Notes under the pieces: generated by a model
What the model saw: the letters and a program-made list of their open reading frames with translations, nothing else
Database searches by the model: none
Told to the model about the DNA's origin: nothing
Translations under genes and position numbers: made by a program
Shown here: one piece after another, positions 60,617-64,000 of the stretch
Numbering within the stretch: the stretch's first letter is position 1
Layout: the number at the start of each line of letters is the position of its first letter
NCBI GenBank assembly: GCA_023382675.1
Contig: JAHDWN010000018.1
Span: forward strand, 44,905-108,904
Length of the DNA stretch: 64,000 bases
Source: Anaerolineae bacterium
Lineage (GTDB): Bacteria > Chloroflexota > Anaerolineae > Aggregatilineales > Phototrophicaceae
Direction of reading: 5' to 3'

Positions 60617-62008
60617 GTGTCACTGATTGGGATTGACCTGGGTACGTCGTATATCAAGGCAGGCGTTCTGAACATGGATACCCTGCAAACGACGCACGTA
60701 CAGCGTCGACCGTTTCCTGGTGCGTTGTCCGGGTCTATACCGCTGCGCCAGGAATACGATCCCCTTCAGGTCATGACAGCCGTGCGCGGCGTTCTCGCCT
60801 CGGTGCTGCCCTTCGCCGGCGATCTCCAGGGCATCGTCATTTGCACACAGATGCACGGCGTGGTCTGGACGACTGATGATGGCGAGCCGCGATCGACGCT
60901 GACGACCTGGCAGGATCAGCGCGTGCTGGAGCCGCATTCTTCCGGCGTCGGAACGTACTTCGACCAGATGAAGGCGCGTCTCAGCGCTGAACACGTCCGT
61001 GCGCTGGGCAATGAACTGCGCCCCGGGCTGCCTGTCGGGCTGTTCTTCTGGCTGGCGGAGCAAGGACGTCTGCCAGACGAAACGGTGACGCCGGCCTCAC
61101 TGGCGGACTTCGTGGTGGCCAATCTGTGCGGCGCGCAGCCCAAAACCGATGTTACCAACGCTATGGCGCACGGGCTGCTCGACGTCGAGACGCTGCGCTG
61201 GCACGATGGCGCCATCGACGCGCTGGGGCTGCGCAAGCTGCGCCTGCCGGAGATCGTCCCGCATGGCACAGTCACGGGTTGGCTGGAGATCGATGGGCGC
61301 AGCGTGCCCTGTTACACCCCGGTCGGTGATTACCAGTGTGCGATTCTCGGCGCGCTGCTCCAGCAGGATGAACTTTCCCTCAACATATCGACGGGGTCGC
61401 AGGTCAGCCTGCTGCGTGATGCGGCGCACTTTGGCGCATACCAGACGCGCCCGTTCTTTGGTGGCCGCTATGCCATCACCGTCACCCACATCCCGGCAGG
61501 GCGCGCCCTCAACGCGCTCGTCCGCCTGCTGAGCGAACTGGCGACCGCGCAGGGCATCACACTCACCGATCCCTGGGCGTACATCGCCGAGGCAGCACAG
61601 GCAGCCCCCGCGCCGAAGATGCGCGCGAAGCTGGCATTTTTCAGCAGCGCGAGCGGCGCTGAAGGCGAATTCACCCACATGGTCGAAGATGAACTGACGG
61701 TCGGGCACCTATTCCGCGCGGCATTCGAAAGCATGGCGGATGACTACTACACGTTCGCCCGACAGCTTTCGCCGGAGCAGACCTGGCGCAAACTCGTCTT
61801 TTCAGGCGGATTGGTACAGAAGATCGATCTGCTGCGTCACCTGATCTGCGAAAGATTCCATCGAGAGTATCGGCTTGCCCCAACCGAAGAAGATACCCTG
61901 TTGGGCCTGATGGTATTGGGGCTGGCGTTTTCCGGGCACACATCCTCTATCGATCTCGCGGCAACCTACGTGTCCCATGTTTACGAGCTGGGAGCGGCAG
62001 TCACATGA
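60617..62008 (+). CDS. FGGY family carbohydrate kinase
   Basis: 463 residues with a GTG start preceded by GAGGAGGG. IGIDLGTSYIKAGV (ATP phosphate loop), VICTQMHGVVW, then TWQDQR, the conserved NISTGSQVSL and VFSGGLVQKIDLL match the FGGY fold (xylulo-, glycero-, sedoheptulokinase relatives). The phosphorylated sugar is unknown. It lies between the epimerase and the binding protein of a second ABC importer. Confidence 0.9.
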   Translation: MSLIGIDLGTSYIKAGVLNMDTLQTTHVQRRPFPGALSGSIPLRQEYDPLQVMTAVRGVLASVLPFAGDLQGIVICTQMHGVVWTTDDGEPRSTLTTWQDQRVLEPHSSGVGTYFDQMKARLSAEHVRALGNELRPGLPVGLFFWLAEQGRLPDETVTPASLADFVVANLCGAQPKTDVTNAMAHGLLDVETLRWHDGAIDALGLRKLRLPEIVPHGTVTGWLEIDGRSVPCYTPVGDYQCAILGALLQQDELSLNISTGSQVSLLRDAAHFGAYQTRPFFGGRYAITVTHIPAGRALNALVRLLSELATAQGITLTDPWAYIAEAAQAAPAPKMRAKLAFFSSASGAEGEFTHMVEDELTVGHLFRAAFESMADDYYTFARQLSPEQTWRKLVFSGGLVQKIDLLRHLICERFHREYRLAPTEEDTLLGLMVLGLAFSGHTSSIDLAATYVSHVYELGAAVT

Positions 62009-62129
62009 ATGTCGGACTTCTCCAGTTAAGTGCGCGAAGGAGGTGAGTATCTAGGAGCAAAAGGGTGCATGTGCAATTTAATCGTTTGCCAACCACAAGT
62101 CTTTAGCGAAGACAGAGAAGGATATTGAG

Positions 62130-63449
62130 ATGAGCAAGTCCACAAAATCAGATACAGCCCAAAAGACCGGTATCAGTCGTCGTGACTTTTTGAGGCTCGG
62201 CGCCGCTGGAGCGGCTGCGGCAGTCGCCCCCAGGATTAACTTTCCGGCGTTCATCCGGCAGTCCCCCATGGAGTTGAATCTGCTGACCTGGTTCTGGACA
62301 GAACCGGGCCGCGGCGATGCCTGGCGCGCTATGCTTGCCAAGTTCCACGAGGAACAGTCGGATATTCGAATCAACGAAGCCGGCTACGGCGAAAACGACT
62401 ACTTCCAGCAGATCCTGATCCAGGCGCGTTCCGGGCGTATTGACGGCGATTTGTTCACGCAGACGCCCGATGGCTTCCTGCGCTTGGCTGCCGCCGGGCA
62501 CACCGCGTCGGTGGAAGATGTGGTCGAGCGCGCAGGCGTGACGCCTGTCCCGGCACAGGACATGCTGCGCGTTGATGGCGATCTGCATGGGCTCGACATC
62601 GTGACGGTGCGCTTCGGTCTGGTCTACAACAAGGCGATGTTTGACGCCGCCGGTGTGGGCGAACCGACCGACCTCGACAACTGGGTCGAGATCGCCACAA
62701 CGCTGACCGAACGCCCGAACCAGTTCGGCATCTATTCGCCGCATCTGGCGTCAGAACCGTTCACCGTTTGGTTCATCCTCCAGCAGTGGGCCGTTCTGTA
62801 TGATGGCATCTGGGCGGAAGGCCAGACGCCGCTGCTCAATTCGGAACCGGTCATCAACGGTCTCAAGCTGTTCAAGACGATGTATGACAACGCTATGCCG
62901 CAGGGCACGGACGTGGGCACGGCGAACCAGTTGTTCGCTTCCTCGAAGATCGCCCAGAACATGGTCGTGTCGGCAGCGGTCAACCAGTGGAAGACCAACA
63001 CCGAAGATCCCGAACTCTACGACAATCTGCGCAGTGCGTCGCCGTTCTGGCCCGGCAACAAGGGTATTACGCGCATCCACCCGATCTGCGTCAATGCCAA
63101 CACCGAGCCGGAAAAGCAGGCAGCCGCCAAGGAATTCCTGGCCTGGCTGTACAAGCTGGACAATTACCAGGAACTGCTCGAACGCTGCCTGGACGTGATC
63201 CCGGCCATCGAAGGCGGCATCCGACCCGAATACCGCGAGACGCTGACCTGGGCCGATGGTTACGATGCCACGGAAGCGATCACCGTGCCAGAGGTGCTGG
63301 GCGATTTCGTGCTCTTCAATGACGAGCTGGGTCAGGTGGTCACGCCGTACTTCGAGGAGATTCTGGCGGGCGCCAGCACCGTGGAAGACGCAATGGAACG
63401 CGCTCAGGCGGATGCCGAAGCGCTGGCCGAGCGCGTCTTTTCAGCCTGA
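62130..63449 (+). CDS. Extracellular sugar-binding protein (ABC family 1), Tat-exported
   Basis: 439 residues. A twin-Arg signal (SRRDFLRLGAAGAAAA, about residues 14-29) precedes the family 1 solute-binding fold: NLLTWFWTEPGRGDAWRAML, GLDIVTVRFGLVYNKAMFDAAG and PEKQAAAKEFLAWLYKL. Tat export suggests folding in the cytoplasm before release. It delivers its ligand to the permease that begins 147 bp later. The system is of the CUT1 type, unlike the RbsB-like system on the other strand. Confidence 0.9.
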   Translation: MSKSTKSDTAQKTGISRRDFLRLGAAGAAAAVAPRINFPAFIRQSPMELNLLTWFWTEPGRGDAWRAMLAKFHEEQSDIRINEAGYGENDYFQQILIQARSGRIDGDLFTQTPDGFLRLAAAGHTASVEDVVERAGVTPVPAQDMLRVDGDLHGLDIVTVRFGLVYNKAMFDAAGVGEPTDLDNWVEIATTLTERPNQFGIYSPHLASEPFTVWFILQQWAVLYDGIWAEGQTPLLNSEPVINGLKLFKTMYDNAMPQGTDVGTANQLFASSKIAQNMVVSAAVNQWKTNTEDPELYDNLRSASPFWPGNKGITRIHPICVNANTEPEKQAAAKEFLAWLYKLDNYQELLERCLDVIPAIEGGIRPEYRETLTWADGYDATEAITVPEVLGDFVLFNDELGQVVTPYFEEILAGASTVEDAMERAQADAEALAERVFSA

Positions 63450-63461
63450 TTCCATTCTTTA

Positions 63462-63560
63462 GCCTCTCCCCAATGCCTTCCTCACTTTCGTGGAGAGAAG
63501 TCGCCAACTTGATCGGGTGGCTTCTCTTCGCGCCAGTGGCGGGGGAGGCGGGGAGAGGGC
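63462..63560. repeat. GC-rich inverted repeat between the binding protein and permease genes
   Basis: The outer arms CCTCTCCCC (63463-63471) and GGGGAGAGG (63550-63558) enclose an inner pair with GAGAAG and CTTCTC. It resembles the CCCCTCCCC repeats at 29.4 kb. It could act as a stabiliser or attenuator between binding protein and permease, but a mobile palindrome is equally possible. Confidence 0.5.
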
Positions 63561-63596
63561 GACGAGGATCTAGAGCATTCTTACGAGGAACGCGCT

Positions 63597-64000
63597 ATGG
63601 CTGTCCAAGCGACTGTCTCCCCTGCCGACGCTGTGGTGAACCACAAGCGCCGCGATTATCTGCCGTACATGCTGGTGCTGCCGATCATCGTCTATGAGGC
63701 AATCTTCATTCTGATCCCGATCCTTCAACAAGTCGTCTCCAGTTTCACGAGCGACGTCATTGGCATCGGGACAGTGCGCTGGGTCGGCCTCGATAACTAC
63801 AACCGTCTGCTGGCCGACCGGAATTTCTGGAACTCGCTGCGGGTGACATTGGCTTTCATGGGGGGCACGGTCATCCTGTCTGTCGGCATCGGCTTGCTGG
63901 CGGCGCTGCTGCTCAACCAGCAATTTCGTGGGCGGTCAGTGGCACGCGGCATCATGACCATGCCCTGGGCGATCCCGGATTTGCCCGCCGTCATGGTTTT
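63597..64000 (+). CDS. Sugar ABC transporter permease (CUT1 type), 3' end outside window
   Basis: The frame from the ATG at 63597 (GAGGA site upstream) is open to the window end, about 134 codons. After 20 polar residues comes YMLVLPIIVYEAIFILIPIL (TM1), then the typical VGLDNYNRLLADRNFWNSL segment and TM2 (TLAFMGGTVILSVGIGLLAALLL), ending in IMTMPWAIPDLPAVMV. This is the MalF/UgpA-like first permease. Its binding protein gene is directly upstream. Confidence 0.88.
   Translation, partial: MAVQATVSPADAVVNHKRRDYLPYMLVLPIIVYEAIFILIPILQQVVSSFTSDVIGIGTVRWVGLDNYNRLLADRNFWNSLRVTLAFMGGTVILSVGIGLLAALLLNQQFRGRSVARGIMTMPWAIPDLPAVMV

Overview
This is a GC-rich (roughly 60%) bacterial chromosome segment that most resembles a member of the Chloroflexota, probably Anaerolineae-like. 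That is an inference from gene content: coenzyme F420 genes, a CpXC-domain protein, a Ser/Thr kinase with an extracellular NBR1-type Ig domain, DUF4388 plus small GTPase pairs, LysM/YkuD envelope enzymes, lipoprotein and TPR/PPC secreted proteins, and two large sugar-ABC catabolic clusters. No rRNA, confident tRNA or CRISPR array was found.

Layout. 0-8 kb: housekeeping genes on the minus strand: a YeiH-like transporter (cut by the window edge), a small membrane protein and pheS behind a Phe-specific T-box leader, then (after a plus-strand DUF423 gene) the tig-clpP-clpX proteostasis operon and a DUF3048 lipoprotein. 8-12 kb: a plus-strand set with a DUF4388 protein, an MglA-like GTPase, an alpha/beta hydrolase, a nitrobindin-like protein and an AtuA-like protein. 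11.5-31 kb: secreted TolB-like, TPR and LysM-L,D-transpeptidase proteins, an alcohol dehydrogenase, a TIR-SUMF1 fusion, a Ser/Thr kinase, a CpXC protein, F420 genes (cofE, npdG) and an S10 peptidase, separated by modular hairpin repeats. 31-40 kb: a Dam-type methylase, a phosphoesterase, a three-gene cytochrome operon (including a 42-residue membrane protein), rplJ-rplL behind an L10 leader, secreted PPC and TPR proteins, and thiamine pyrophosphokinase. 40.3-44.2 kb: a scar of mobile DNA with remnants of a large serine recombinase, a ParA ATPase, a glycosidase-like gene and an IS3-family element, all broken.

44.2-64 kb: two catabolic clusters that diverge from about 55.6 kb. The minus-strand arm reads GntR, sugar-binding protein, ATPase, two permeases, a Gfo/Idh oxidoreductase, a DUF4432 epimerase-like protein, a sugar-acid dehydratase, a class II aldolase, a KDG-type kinase and a KDPG-type aldolase, with many 4-bp stop/start overlaps. 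The plus-strand arm reads GntR, Ldh-family reductase, SDR, 2-hydroxyacid dehydrogenase, epimerase, FGGY kinase, Tat-exported binding protein and the first permease of a second ABC system. Each arm has a consensus-like promoter with an inverted repeat placed to serve as an operator. Together they suggest uptake and breakdown of an acidic or dehydrogenated sugar to pyruvate and triose phosphate.

The most interesting signal is the 3' end of the TIR-SUMF1 gene (about 17.82-17.90 kb). Nineteen codons at the positions that are usually asparagine in this fold all have the form NNC or NNT, which is the expected footprint of adenine-directed mutagenesis by a diversity-generating retroelement. No template repeat or reverse transcriptase was seen in the window, so it would have to act from elsewhere in the genome.
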